From Takakia lepidozioides (Eukaryota > Streptophyta > Takakiopsida > Takakiales > Takakiaceae), in assembly GCA_030704615.1 (NCBI GenBank), contig CM060732.1, forward strand, positions 18,414,001 to 18,478,000: a stretch of DNA of 64,000 nucleotides. Reading direction: 5' to 3'. Below are positions 8,755 through 21,534 of the stretch, one piece after another. The position numbers were made by a program, and so were the translations under genes. The first letter of the stretch is position 1. Every line of letters begins with the position of its first letter. The notes under the pieces were generated by a model, which saw nothing but the letters and a program-made list of their open reading frames with translations, had not been told where the DNA came from and ran no database searches.

Positions 8755-11658
8755 AGAGTCGGGGGCTCTCTTCCCCTTATTCATCTTTGCTCTACTTCTA
8801 TTAATTTATTATGTCATGGTTTGTGTTTTTTTGGGGCCCTGCGTGTGCAGAGCCCCCCCCTAGGTACTAGTAACTAGTAAGTGAAACTTGGCTATAACAG
8901 GCTTAGCAAATTCAGTTACTATAATTTAATACTAGGAAAATATTAGACTGATCTGATCAGTCTAAATGTTGACCGAACCTCAGAGGACAGAGAACTTACC
9001 CCTCCCTTTTCCCCATGCTACTGAGGTCCTGACAGGGGAGGCCGCCAACCACGAGATCAACCTTCTTATCAATGGCTATTCTATCAAGTATCCGTACATC
9101 TCCGACATGTTGGACTTCTGGATACCTTGCTCTTATCACTTGGATTGCTGGTGCACTCTGGTACTCAAATCAGCCCACTCTTGCATTAATGAAATGCCGG
9201 CACGTTGGTATCCATTTGATAAAACTGATAAGTCATGTACTTCACAGCTTGACGAGCTTTTGGCATTGTAAGCATTCTCTCTACGTTTCTAGGAAGTACA
9301 AAAGAAAGAATCATGCTTTAAATATATTGTGTATCTTCATCCCTAAGGAGTTCCGCCCTCCACTTGGAAGATGGACTACGTTTACAAGTGTATCTTGCCT
9401 CAACAACACATTCCCTCCAAGCAACGCCTCATACTAACCACTTTAGAGCTGTAGCCAACAAAAGGGATGCCAAGACGAGAAAGCACTGCCGGATATCACC
9501 AATTCCGTCAAAGAGGCTCAGGACCACAAGCTTGTCTCCCTTCCATGCCCCTGCATCGTTCTTGAAAGCCGTCACCCAGTCTCCATCTCCCTCATATGGG
9601 GCCTACAAGTTTGTGTAATTTGGGATCATTGTGAATTCTCTTTAGCGTGACCGTTCTTATTGAACTATCCTGTTATGTAGATGCCCTTGCTGTATTCACA
9701 CCAGACTCACGAGTTCACAGATCTAACGGACCATTGAACCAACAGGCCCATATGACTTATAGTCCACAGTTGGCTTCTTCTAGAACGTCCTATCGATCCC
9801 ATACCTTTCAGAAAATTATTTACAAACAAAACAGGGAATCTAAGAGTAAATCTCACCGTCAAGTTTGCTGGCGGCACCAATGGTGGTAGAAAGAACTCCC
9901 TCCCAAAGAAACTGTGGTAGAAAGAACTCGAGCTCAGTGTAGCACTGGGTGGCCTCGTGGTATCTTGCTTAGTCTTCCGCGCTGGTGATGGCGTTCGAGG
10001 GGAGGGAGAACCCAATTGCTTGTCTCTATCCTCCTTTAGATTCCGAGCTGCTTTCTCAATTTTTTGGATTAGATTGTCCATCTTCCTGTAAACTTGTCGT
10101 AAAGCTTGATGGCTAACTACACTCTAAGAAGCCCTGGCCAATATGGTGAATCTAGAAGATAATTTCAAATCCTTTCCTTTCTAGTACTAGGTTAAAGAAC
10201 TTCCACAAGAAGCTCGAATCTTGAGTTACGAGACAGTAATGCGAAGGGCTCAAAGAAAATTAGAATTATAATCTAGTTCATATCTCCTGTACATACATCT
10301 GCCGGGAGAGAGAGAGAGCTGGAAGAGTGCGTTTTGTGGAAGGGCTAGAGATATGATTCCTCCATATCTGCTAAGAATCCATATTGAAGGCTAACAATGC
10401 GAGAAACTGTAACTTAGGTGAAAGTCTGCATCCAGAGGCAAAGGAACGCCCATGAGAGTACACATCCGCTGAGGCGGCTATCCGCCGTGAATTGGCAAAT
10501 CGAGGGTCTTAGTTGCGCGAGGTTTCTCGGCCTCCACGAGGAGACCTTCGTGAACAAGTCCACTCGGTAACACATTGGACAGCGTCGCCACCCGGCACAG
10601 GAAGCACACATGGAAGTGGTAATCACTTCTCTTTCAAAAACTTCAAGTTTACAACACTGCTTTCGGATCCCTTCATGATGGAGTACCATTGTACTACGAT
10701 CCCTTGGATAAAGCCAGATCAATAGAGGTGACACAATTCCAGGCTGAGAAACTTGAAAATTTTCTCGATAGACTGATGGTGATCGCGCCTGAGCTAATGA
10801 TGTAGAAGTTTCTTGCTTGCTCGATTAGCGGACACTTGACATTGCAGCAAGGTTTGACATATCACCACCTTGGATCCAATTGCTAGACCTGCATATGACA
10901 TGCAAAAGCAAGGTGGATAGGATGAAGATAATAGCCTTCATGCATGTCAATTCTCAGAGCATAAGAAGACAGGCCGAGACGTTCCTTCAAGCTGCACTTG
11001 GTTAACTCCTGGTGCTGAGCTGAGCTATGGAAACCAAATAGGAGAAAATCAGGGATTGAAATTAAGCTGCTACCACCCCGAATCAACACGAAATCCAAAG
11101 GAAATCATGAAGCCAAGTTTCACGTACAGATTAACTACACATAGTGCTCACGAATTTGTTTCACTAATCATAGAGGAATCATAGCCAGATGACAGTGAAC
11201 CTGGCCCAAGTTTAGAGAGAAGCACTAGCGATGGATACTAAGGTTCATGGCGTGTCTCCCGCGCTGACGTGCTTCCAGTTGACCTCATGCTATTCAACTG
11301 CTTCACTAATCTTCGCCCGCATAGATTTGATGACTTATGACCAAACGAATCTTGCTTCATGGTGAATGCAGAGACACCATAGAGGAGGAGGAAAGACTGT
11401 TTTAACTTCTAAGCCCGGGTTTGAGTTTCAACAGATTTGTTGGGTAGTCTCAGCTCGTAGAAAGAGTGAGGATCTCAGATGGGCTTCTCTTACAATGTTG
11501 TGGATACTATCACTTGCTCCTTCAGACTCAACACTGGACTGTCCACCTTGTGAAACGACCATTGACATCCCTTGCTCATAGAATTAACTTTCCAAATATA
11601 CCAAAGGGAGAGAGGATCTACACAAACTTCTCAGTTCCTTTTTGGCCTTCCTGATCGA
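8755..11658. other. intergenic, no gene recognised
   Basis: Short ORFs only (for example 8966-9271 plus, 9707-10081 minus), none with a domain I recognise. Positions 9857-9898 hold a 42-base stretch that recurs with a three-base gap at 57361-57405. The 10081-9900 minus ORF begins with a lysine-rich, possibly helical segment (DNLIQKIEKAARNLKEDRD) but I cannot assign it. Confidence 0.5.
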
Positions 11659-12043
11659 AGGGCCGTTTTACACTAGGGCCGAAGCCCAAGACCAACTGAG
11701 AATGGAGCATTCCCATTGGCAGAGGGCTGAAAATTGGGCCCAACAGCTTTTACACTACGGCCCGAGCCCAAGAAAATGGAAGTGGGTCATTTGCCTACAC
11801 GGCACCTACATGGCACAAGTTTCGGCGCCAACTTCTTGGGCGGGACTAAGAAAAAGAACCCTCCTAGAGTGGAGACCCAACTCTGGGCTCTTGGGCCCAA
11901 GAAGTTTGGTATTAAGATAGACTATTTTTGTGCGATCATGACTGTTTGATCATGACTGTTGAAGTTGGCCCAAGCCCAGCCCAAGAGTGGTAGAAATTGG
12001 GCCTAGGATTTCTTGGGCTTGGGCCCTAGTGTAAAGTGGCCCT
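11659..12043. mobile_element. MITE-like element with 33 bp terminal inverted repeats
   Basis: Left end 11659-11691 and right end 12011-12043 are inverted copies (30 of 33 matching), both containing TTTACACTAGGGCC and AAGCCCAAGA. A third, internal copy of the left end lies at about 11748-11775. The 385 bp element has no coding capacity. No clear target duplication is visible, so the superfamily is open. Confidence 0.7.
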
Positions 12044-13233
12044 AATTCTATTTTTCCTTCAATTCTTGTGCCTTGGTGTACCAAAAATTTCCAGGTTTCT
12101 GGGGTGCCTGACTGCTAAAGAAGGAAGAGCAAGTGGATGAGGTCTAAAACTGCAGCAGCCAAGGACTCCACTAACACGAATATACTGAGAATCTGTAGTA
12201 TTATACTCCTCAATATACTCCAGCAAAAATATAATATGTAAAGTAATATTCAACAAGTGTTTGAAGGAAACATGGTTCAGGCCACCGTGTTCTCTTCGTT
12301 GATCGATGAGAGAGTTGGGTGCTGCCCTTGTTGTGGAGCAGGGATGATGTGCGCAGGTGCGGAAGCTTGTGGAGGTCGAGGCTGTGGGGAGGTAGGGATC
12401 CTCACTCAGACCTTCACAAGTGTGCATTAGAATCCATAACGTCCTCTTCCCAACGTTATGGGTGGATCTCTCTCTCTCTCGGAACCCTAAACCCTGGAGG
12501 GAATTTATGTTGGTATTATATTACGCTTAGGCAGCACAATCATCGTGAATTGGGAGTTGTTTGTTGTAATTTTCCAAGAGGTTCTGTGTAAAGTGTGAAG
12601 AAAGTAGCTAGTTTGTGATCGTTATGTGGGGTGCACTCTGGAACAACCTTACATTTCCAGTATCGCCACGGATGTCTATTGTAACCTACAGATATCCTGA
12701 TCCGGACAGTTAGCCATTCTGGTTTTAATGTATACTTTTGACTCTGGCATTGTATCACAAGCATTGGGGAAGTACTTGCGGCACAACATGGGGATGAACC
12801 AATTTTCCTGTAGGCCAGAAACTATAATCGGCACACAGTTTTTTGCTTCCGATATTACGTGGCGGAGGTACAAGGTGGCATATTTGACTTCTGGTGGTCA
12901 CAATTGGCATCCAGGACTACCCCCTTGCGGTGGTAGGAGTATGACTCGCACCAGAAGTGCATTCATTTGCGGGCCTGGAATGTGGACTGAGAACATCTCT
13001 CTCCCTCTCTACAGCCTTTTGTTCAATATCTGATCAAACAGTTAGGCCTAACATTCTGGGTACAATGGTTTCTCTGAATTCCCTCAGGCAAACAGCACTT
13101 GGGTCTGCAGCTAAATCAATTCTCAGGTTAAGTTATCCATAGTTAGTAGTATACTACAAATATGCCCCAAAGTACCCAGTACAGCCCCCATAATACCTAC
13201 GGTATGGCATGGTTGCAGTGACAATTGAGGGGA
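12044..13233. other. intergenic, no gene recognised
   Basis: No domain-bearing ORF on either strand. ACCCTAAACCCTGG at about 12483-12496 resembles a plant telo-box, but no gene can be tied to it. Confidence 0.4.
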
Positions 13234-13419
13234 AGAATCAATGTATGTTATTGTGGTGGTATTGTCTCCTACTTCTGTGCTCTTTAGGCCAGAGATTGAT
13301 GGGCTGGAGTGCAGTTAGGTCCTGAAAGAATCAATGTATGTTATTGTGGTTGTATTGTCTCCTACTTCTGTGCTCTTTAGGCCAGAGATTGATGGGCTGG
13401 AGTGCAGTTATGTCCTGAA
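13234..13419 (+). repeat. tandem duplication, 93 bp x 2
   Basis: Two nearly identical copies (13234-13326 and 13327-13419), each starting AGAATCAATGTATG and ending near GTCCTGAA. They differ by only a few bases, so the duplication is recent. Confidence 0.9.
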
Positions 13420-14360
13420 AGAGTCTTATATAATTCTACTCAAAAAATGCGGCAAGCAAACAGATTTATAGGAGACTCTGGCCACTAAAAACGTATCCCG
13501 GTGTTGTTGGTTTCTCTGCAGGTTGGATAGGAGGACCCAGTAGCTTTGACCAATGAGTAATCAAGTCCCTGAGCAAAAGAAGGTCAAACTGACCCAGAGT
13601 ATATGGACATGTTGTTCGGTTGGCCAGCTGCTGGGGGCGGTGGTCCTTCATAAAAGGGGAGATGGGGGCCCATCCATGCCCCTCAGGGCATTCTCAATTG
13701 CATCCTTGCTTCTAGGGGCTGGGGCATGTGCTGTTGGTGGTGCACTTCATGCTAGCGGAATTCGAGAGGTTAGTGCCTGTAAGGTGCCAGCTTTTTTGGC
13801 AAATCTTGAATCTGTAGTAATCAGTCTGTTGGATGTGAGGGGTTTTACGCCCTCCAAAAGAGGAAGGGGTGAAGTTATTTTGAAAACTCTCACTACTGGA
13901 AAGCCTTCTGGAAAGCCCCCTCTGCTGTTCCCCTCACCCAACTTTTTTCTGCTCAGTCCAAACAGGGTGCAGGGATTGTGGCCACAAGGCTGTGGGATGA
14001 GAACAAGTTCATAAACACTCTTCTCGCTTTCTCCTGTTCTATCCTTTCCTATTTGTCTAACGTTGTGACTGCTGTTCAACTTGCAGGGTACCAGGAACAG
14101 GGCTAGAGTTGTAGTGCTGATGTCCTTGACATGCATCCTACCAGAATGTCACTGCTGGAGGCCATAAATTCTCAACATTGTTGTCTTCTTTCTGACTAGT
14201 GTATCTCATTGTGGTGGAGGCAGGTAAATGATTTGGTGAGCGGGGGTCAAAAGATTCGACGTGCTCTTGGCAAACCTTCCCGCAACCAGTCATAATCTTT
14301 TCTCTTTCCTTCTTTTTGCCTGTTCCTCTCCCTCTCTCTCTCTCTCTGATATCTCTCTCT
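13420..14360. other. leader region of the LINE-type cassette, no assigned ORF
   Basis: A 153-codon ORF at 13553-14014 has no recognisable domain. A (CT)n tract lies at 14331-14360. No apurinic endonuclease domain, usual upstream of LINE RT, is visible. Confidence 0.35.
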
Positions 14361-16623
14361 CAATGGCCACAAGGCTACGGCAAACAACGTCTTATGAGTA
14401 CAATCTCTCTCTCTGATATTTCTAGGTCTAACAGTGAGGGGTCTTCTGCTGAATGGAGGGACACAGTTGGAAAAACTGTTCCTATGATTCAAAACAGCCC
14501 TGATGAACTGGAGTATATTTCAATGGCTTATAACGCTCCCATTAGTTCTTCTGAGATTGTGGAAGCAATTGAACATTTAAATGGATATAAAGCTGGTGGA
14601 CCTGATGGTATTGTCAACGAGCTTATCAAGCATGGTGGCGATCCCATGATAAAGGCCCTAGTTCTCCTCTTTAACCTTATCTGGAAGACTGAAATGATCC
14701 CCTTTCGCTGGCGACAGGGGGTCATTGTCAATCTATACAAGAAGGGTGACAGAGAAGAACCGGGGAACTACCGTGGCATCACGCTCCTCAATGCTGTTGG
14801 CAAGACATTCTGCAGAGTTATAAGTACTCGTCTCGAGGTTGATCTGGAGTCTAGAGGTTGTTTCCACGAAGGCCAAGCTGGCTTTCGGCGAAACAGGGGC
14901 TGTGTGGATCATATCTTCACTCTAAGCCAGATTATCCAGGGAAGGAAAAAAGAAGGGAAACCCACTTATGTTTTTTTCCTGGATGTCAAAAAGGCTTATG
15001 ACACTGTGTGGAGAGATGGCCTATGGTTCCGCCTATGGTCTTGTGGGATCAAGGGAAAGATGTGGAGAGTTGTCCACAACTTGTATGCTCACACCAAAAG
15101 CTGTGTCACTGTTAACGGACAGAAGTCCAACTTCTTTGACATAGACCAAGGTGTAGCTCAAGGATGTACTCTCTCCCCTCTGCTCTTCAATGTTTTCATC
15201 AATCAACTCCTTGAGGATGTGGAAAGTGAGGGATTTGGGTTAAGGGTGGGTGATACCACCATACCAGCCCTTATGTTTGCGGATGACTTCGCAGGCATAG
15301 GGGAGACTCCAACCAATCTCCAGGAGTTGATTGATTGCGCGAAGAGATACTTTGATCTTTGGGGGCTAGAGGCTAATGTCAGCAAATGTGCAGTGGTAGC
15401 ATTCAACGACAGAGGAGAGGGAGGAAGTGATCTTAAGTGGCAGTGGGGTAGCCAAGAGATCCCGGTCCTCCCTTCCTACACTTACCTGGGCGTTGAGTTT
15501 TCCTCCAATTGTAATTGGGATGCACATATCCGGAAAGTTGTTCAAACTGGCAAGGGCAAAGCTCTGGGGCTCACTAAATTTTTCTACTGCAGAGGGGTCA
15601 ACTCTGAGGTTACGAAAACCATGCTTTGTTGCGTTATTAGACCTGACCTGTCTTAGAGTATGGATCTGCAATATGGGTTGATAACTCCAACCAGGCTAAG
15701 TCTCTAGAATCCATTCAAGTGGGGGTGCTTAAGGAGTGTATGTCAGCATGCTCCAAAACAGCCAATGTGGCTGTTCGGGGTGAGTTTGGCATTCCGTCCT
15801 TAAGCTCCCGACGAGATGAATTCAAGGTCAGATGGTGGGGTCAGCTGCAACATATGCCCAACACCAGATATCCTAAGCTAATCGACTCTATATCTTGGAA
15901 ACAGGACCGCCCTGTCAAACAGGCTAAGTCCTGGCAGAAGAGAGTAGAAGAGATTCTCAAGGACCTGGACCTGGATCCGCAAGTCTTGACCCTGCTGGAT
16001 AATCTGACTTAGAGGCTGTAGTGTCCAAAGCCATGTCTGTTGCCATGAGATTGTCTGATGAAAATGAAGTAAGGCAGAAAACTTCCCTGAACTTGTTTCT
16101 AGTCAGTGACATGGGGGAGGACATCTTGGATGACCTCAAGGGTCTACCCACTCTCGGCACTAGACTGAAATTTAAACTCAGGGCAGGAAGCCTACCTTTG
16201 AACAGCAAACAGAAGCAGAGAGGAAAGGGAGAGTGCAATTGCCCGTTGTGTAGGCAATCTGAAGACAGTATTCATTTTCTGATACACTGTCCGGGGTTCT
16301 CTCACCAAAGAGACGCTCTCTTCAAATCTATCAAGGGAATTGTGCATGTACCCCTGTTTACCAACTTTGAAAGTCTCGAGACTGAGCCAAAAGCCCAGGC
16401 CCTCCTGAGGCCTAGTTTTTGGGCAAATCACACACAGCAGATTGATGCTTGTGTGAAGGGATTTCTAGAGGATATCTGGAATACCCGGATTAATTCTATA
16501 TATGAAGGTAAGTCTTACTACCAACGTCAGCCCCTGACAGAGGTAGGTTCTGTCCCTTTTGTTCCCGCTCAAACTGGGCGCGGGGTCAATGGCCACAAGG
16601 CTACGTCAAACAACGTCTTATGA
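14316..16623 (+). pseudogene. LINE-type (non-LTR) reverse transcriptase, frameshifted
   Basis: The first frame (14316-15656) is a non-LTR reverse transcriptase: NYRGITLLNAVGKTF, GFRRNRGCVDHIFTL, FLDVKKAYDTVWRDGLW, GVAQGCTLSPLLFNVFIN and the catalytic FADDF, then a thumb with YLGVEFS. It stops at 15656; the C-terminal part goes on in other frames (15719-16012, 16021-16623) and carries a zinc-binding motif CNCPLCRQSEDSIHFLIHC of the kind found at LINE C termini. The enzyme would prime from nicked target DNA. No endonuclease domain is seen upstream, so the copy is 5'-truncated or of an unusual type. Both ends of the coding region sit inside a 56-60 bp direct repeat. Confidence 0.88.
14361..14420 (+). 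repeat. left direct repeat of the RT cassette
   Basis: CAATGGCCACAAGGCTACGG, then CAAACAACGTCTTATGAG and a CT-rich tail; it recurs at 16587-16642 in the same orientation and, in part, inverted at 58195-58231. Confidence 0.85.
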
Positions 16624-16642
16624 CTACAATCTCTCTGATATT
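16587..16642 (+). repeat. right direct repeat of the RT cassette
   Basis: Matches 14361-14420 with a few substitutions and a shorter CT tract. It overlaps the last codons of the C-terminal ORF. Confidence 0.85.
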
Positions 16643-17527
16643 ACTGGGCTGGTTTTCACATCTTACTTTGAGACTAATATCCATATTTGACTGGTGAAAT
16701 GCCCATTACAGGTGTCGAATGGAAGTTCAGCCCATGATCTTACTAGGCTTGACTTATCTCAGGGACTGCATTGCTAAAGAATTATTACAGCACATCTATT
16801 TTGGTGAGCTATGGCAGAATTCTAAGCTTGACAACTAACTGCATTCTGAAGATCTGTCTCCTGTAATATCTGCTGCTTTGGTATGTCAACCCTCTCAAAC
16901 TTCTGAGCCTACCTCCACCACCTCTCTCCTAATCTTCTCACTTTGAATTGGAAGGTAGCTTGATTGTTGCTCACAACAGCAGTTGACATTGATGAATGAT
17001 ATCTAAATAATTTCTCCAAATTGTCAATTGATTACTCCTGCATTGCATCTCTCAAACAGCTGACCTTGCTGTTTGACCCAGCACCTCTAAGAACCTCTTC
17101 CCAGTATATGTTGGAACACAGAAAACCTCTTGCCAGTGTACTAATCTGATCAGACAGGCTCATTACAGACAAACAAACTCAGTTGAAACACGAAGAGCTT
17201 CTTCAGAAGATATCTTCCTCAACATTTCTCAAATATTTGGATCTGTCAATTGAAATTCACAAGTTGGTAGAGCATTGAACCTATTTGAGGTGGCAAAGAA
17301 GAGAAACTATATATGGCCCAAGGAAAGCTCAAAGAGTTTAAGGGACAGGAGAAAAGCAACAAACAAGGAAAAAAGTGGGGCCCCGAGAAGGAATCATAAA
17401 GCTCTACTCAAAAACTCTCTTTGTGGATATACCTAGTGACACTAAGCAGAGGTACCTCATTGTTGGATTATTTTGCTCTGCCCCCAGCAATTCGAGTGTT
17501 CCATGAAAGTTCAAGGATCTGCCTATT
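16643..17527. other. intergenic, nothing recognised
   Basis: No ORF with a domain and no obvious repeat structure. Confidence 0.4.
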
Positions 17528-17749
17528 CAGCTCTGTGAAATTTTGATGAGCAATTCTTATGCAACTTCTCATGTTGACAAGGCCCATGGGCCTCGAAATA
17601 AAACACTCCCTCCCCTCCCCTCCCCCCCTGGGAGAGAGAGAACAACCAACAGGCACAAGGGGAGGGAGTGTTTTATCTCGAGGCCCATCGGCCTTGTCAC
17701 TATGAGAAGTTGCATAAAAATTGCTCATCAAAATTAATTCACGGAGCTG
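17528..17749. repeat. long inverted repeat (foldback) with ~92 bp arms
   Basis: Left arm 17528-17620 and right arm 17659-17749 are imperfect inverted copies: CAGCTCTGTGAAATTTTGAT against ATTAATTCACGGAGCTG at the outer ends, and a C-rich against a G-rich tract at the loop. The 38 bp spacer is purine-rich. It could be a foldback element or a hairpin RNA source. ORFs reading through it on both strands are by-products of the palindrome. Confidence 0.8.
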
Positions 17750-19422
17750 AATGGGGAAATCCAGGTTTATAAACAGTTTCAAAGCCTGATGCCATTCCAG
17801 ACCAGAACATACATAGATCAGACTCCAAACATAAGGGAAAAGATTCCCCCAGTACTCTTGCAAAGCATTAAACACAACAGCTTTTTCCATTTATAAAGTG
17901 GGAGGACCGTTGCTCGAGAATTACCACTGCTGCTCCCACAAAGATGTGGAAGATACATATTTCCACTTCCAACGAAAATTGCAGGCCTCCAAGGTCAGCA
18001 CCCCTATGATCTAGTACAAATCCATCAGAGCAAAACTTGACAAACTGCTGGCTCTCCTTTTGATTGTAAACATAACTATGCAATAAATTCAACGTTCACC
18101 AACTCTAAAACCCTAGGCCCTCTTTGAGACGCTCAGGAGAGGGAGATGAGTGGGTGCACTCAAACCCATCAACCCATGCAAACTGTACCCAAATTGGAAC
18201 GACAATACCAAGAAGAGGGGCCAGCCTAACTTCTTCTGGAAGATTGATGTAGAAGTGCTCATTTCATGATAAGGTCAGTCTGTATATCAACCCCTAAATT
18301 GCAAGACATCGCAGAAATACCTCAACATGCTTCATATATGGTGTCCTCTGTGCATAATTCTTTGCTGTATATATGTGTACCATATCTTGGACTATAGTGG
18401 TTTTCGTGTTATGTTCGACATTTAGCTCTACACAACTGGCTTCCTATTCTTCTCTCGTATTGGTGAGTCCCTAGAGGGGGGGCCCTATAGGCCACGTTAA
18501 TCTCCAATTATCTGAGTCTTTTGTGTGATCAGGTCGATGCCCTGACAAAATCTCCCTTTCTCTCCATCACATTGGCAAGTGAAGTGCAAGACGAGGTTTG
18601 TCTCTGTGAGGGAGGCAGCCATCGCTTTACTGTAAAAATATGAAGGTTTTCTTGGAAGCTGATGGGGTAGTTGAGGGTTAAGGAAGTTGCCTATATTCTG
18701 GCCCAATCATTGATAGTAAAAAAGTTGGTTGGTTGACTAGTCCGAATTTAATATTGGCCCTCCATCCCATGAATGACATGACTTCAGCCTCTCCAGCATT
18801 GAAAGGAAGTGTCCGGACTAGAAGTGAGCGACATTAGGCCGGACCGACTCCATGATGGAACTTCTTATTGTCTAAGGGCCAAAATTAGTGGGGCGTATTT
18901 TTCATGGTTTAGTTCTGGGTATCGGTCATGCCAATAGAAAGAGAGAGGAAAACTCTTGCTGAAGCAGGCGTAGTTACCGATGCCATTTCACTTTGAAGGT
19001 TGTGAAGCTCAAAATGCATGTAGGGTAGAGATGCTTCGTCCTCTTCCTGTATGCTCAAAATGGGGGGATGTAACTCGGGAAGTGAGCTTTACGACGAGGA
19101 GGGAATCACTGGCAGAGGACCGACAGACAGATGCCACGGACGTATGACATACACGCAACACAGCACATTCGTCCCTGACTCTGCTACACCAGTATGGTGG
19201 AGTGAGCTTTTGTTCACTTGCATCAAGCAGGTCTCACCCTTCTCTCGACCAATATATCTGTCTAAAGAGAGCGGTGCCACTTTAGAGTTTAAGCTGCGTG
19301 GCGAGGGAATCGCAGCCACGCGGATCTTGGTCTGCTGAAGAAGCCTTACCAGCGATTTTCGCGATTTACTTACCTATATCTGCAAAATGTGGGCTTGAGC
19401 AGCGACTGACAACTCACAGATC
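17750..19422. other. intergenic, nothing recognised
   Basis: Short ORFs only; none conserved to my eye. No long repeat seen. Confidence 0.4.
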
Positions 19423-19822
19423 CTATGCAGTCAGAATGCTACCCATGAAGTGACAGAAATGGTGAGTCAATCCTCCCTCTGCTCCCAGATGCTCAATCAC
19501 CCATTTTCTAGCCCAATCTTCATCACGGGGACGGCCTGGAAAATGCACTAAGATACTATGTTGCATCATTTTGGACAAATGAGCACGCAGGCAGTCTAAG
19601 TCCAGGGAGATAACAACCTGAGAGTCAGCATTGGGAGCGACAGACTCTGCCCAGGGGACGACATCCAGGTAGCGGCGCGGCGCTTCTATTTTCAGGACCT
19701 TTGCCAAGAATTGACGAGACTGGAGCAGATGACGAGTTGCGAGGGGTCCAAGTACCTCTACCTCTGAAGCTGACCCCTGAACCGGATCTTTTCTTACGAG
19801 AAGCCACTCCTCTAGAAGCCAT
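19423..19822 (-). pseudogene. possible retroelement ORF1-like relic
   Basis: From an ATG at 19822 a basic, serine- and arginine-rich start (ASRGVASRKKRSGSGVSFRG) runs for about 65 codons, and the other frame then carries HSILVHFPGRPRDEDWARKW and LTHHFCHFMGS. That arrangement resembles the DUF4283-like RNA-binding part of plant LINE/gag ORF1 proteins, but only weakly. A frameshift between the two halves would make it a pseudogene. No RT is found downstream on this strand. It may equally be chance coding in GC-rich DNA. Confidence 0.3.
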
Positions 19823-19866
19823 GGTGTAGCTAAGCCGGAGCTCTCACAAAGGCAGACAATGCACAA

Positions 19867-21534
19867 GGAGGAGGGGAGTGGAGGAGATGCGTGAGATGGG
19901 GAGATGTCACCTTGAATGAGAAAACAGCGGGGTAGCGATCACTTATGCAGGGTCAGAGCAACAACGAACACTAGCGGCGCGAACAGGGACCCAGCCAAAA
20001 GCAATGAAGCAGGGTCGCTCGGGCGTCAAGAGGGGGAGGAGGGCAATTGAAGGTTGGGCTCGCCAGAGAAGCCAGATGACATAACGAGGAAGAAAGGTGG
20101 CGGCCGGGAGATAACAATGCAGGGCTGACAGCGCAGCCCAGGGGACAGCAGCAGGGCACCAGAAGCAGAGAGGGAGATAATGCACTCCAGGGAGAAGGAG
20201 AAGAGTGGAGGAGGAGAGGTGGGGGACGGGCACGACAGGAGACCCAAGGGGGAGGAGGGGAGCTGGGCGGCGGTGCTTAAAACAGACAGCACCAACCAGC
20301 AATAAGCAGGGCCTTTTGCAGCCGCAGGACGGGAAGAGCCTCTATCATACGCAGAGGGGAGAGCGGAAGGGAGCTGGAGATGAGTTCTAGATCAGAGAGC
20401 AAGGTTGCAGTGCAGAAGAGCGGCGAAATGGAGTAATAAGCCGCCCAGGGAGAGAGACGGCGCAACTGCATGCAAAATATTAAAACATGCATCATGCATG
20501 CAAACAGCCAGCAGTGCGGGGGCGATCTAGCCCTGGATCCGAGAATGAGTGCACGCGCGAGATTGGGACAAGTCGGACGAGGAGGAGTAAGGGAGTAAGG
20601 GAGAAAGGGGGGCAGAGTGACGGGGTGGGCTTGGAAAATTCTAAGTCCCAACGAACCACTCACCACAGATCGCGGAGCCCCATCCCCCCAAGTTTTAGTT
20701 TCTTTCTTCCCAATAATTCCACATCATATTCTTGGGATTGAAACTTAGTTTTTTAACATTGATTTATTATGCTCAAGTTATATTTTGAAATATATTTAAT
20801 TTTAATTTATTCTGGTCAGAGTTTGATTGGTTTATATTGGTGACGTTGTAAAATCCGTAGGGAAATTGCCATCTACTTTACCCTTATCCTACCTAAACTC
20901 GTGACCAACTATACATGGTCCATATTCTCATCAAGATCCTTCTTGGGTATCTCTACACCGATAATTGCTTGACTTTGAATAAAGATAAACTGAGGTGTTA
21001 AGACCTGCATAGCTGACAAATACAATACAGACAAACAATGACACAGAAAACAGTCTATCCCAGTACATTTCATTGAAAAACATCTGGGACATTGCAGTTG
21101 AATCTTAGAACAGCACAATCCAATGATCATGTGGTGGTTATGGACACCCAGTTGTTGCAGCTAATAAGGTTTCTCTGGCTGATTCATAAAATTTCTACAC
21201 CAAATGCTGAAGCCCCCCGCTGATTCCCACCCCTGCCTTGTCACAGCTTGACCCCTGGTTCTGCCTGCCTGTAACACCACCACCCCACACTCCTTGAGTC
21301 AAATTTACATCTCCACCCATTACCAGAGATTTTCACAGGCTTCATGCCTGCTACATGACCATTAATGCAGTTAAGCTATCACAGCACCAGCCATGTGAGC
21401 ATCCACATCAAAAGTCGTGACACCTAAGGGAATGCTTATAGAAAACCACATCCTTGACAAAATTCTGGCACCCACACAGCATGCACAACACATTCCTCCA
21501 GGAAATACAAAAACCAGTCTAAAAACATACCCAG
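19867..21534. other. intergenic, GC-rich then AT-rich; includes the RABD 3' flank
   Basis: 19.9-20.7 kb is GC-rich with GGGAGGAGG runs and only low-complexity ORFs. 20.7-20.9 kb is AT-rich. 21.1-21.5 kb is where the RABD 3' untranslated region should lie; no polyadenylation signal was fixed. Confidence 0.4.

Noticed and set aside
17468-17890. 140-codon minus-strand ORF
   Set aside because: Produced by reading through the long palindrome; an equivalent ORF exists on the plus strand.
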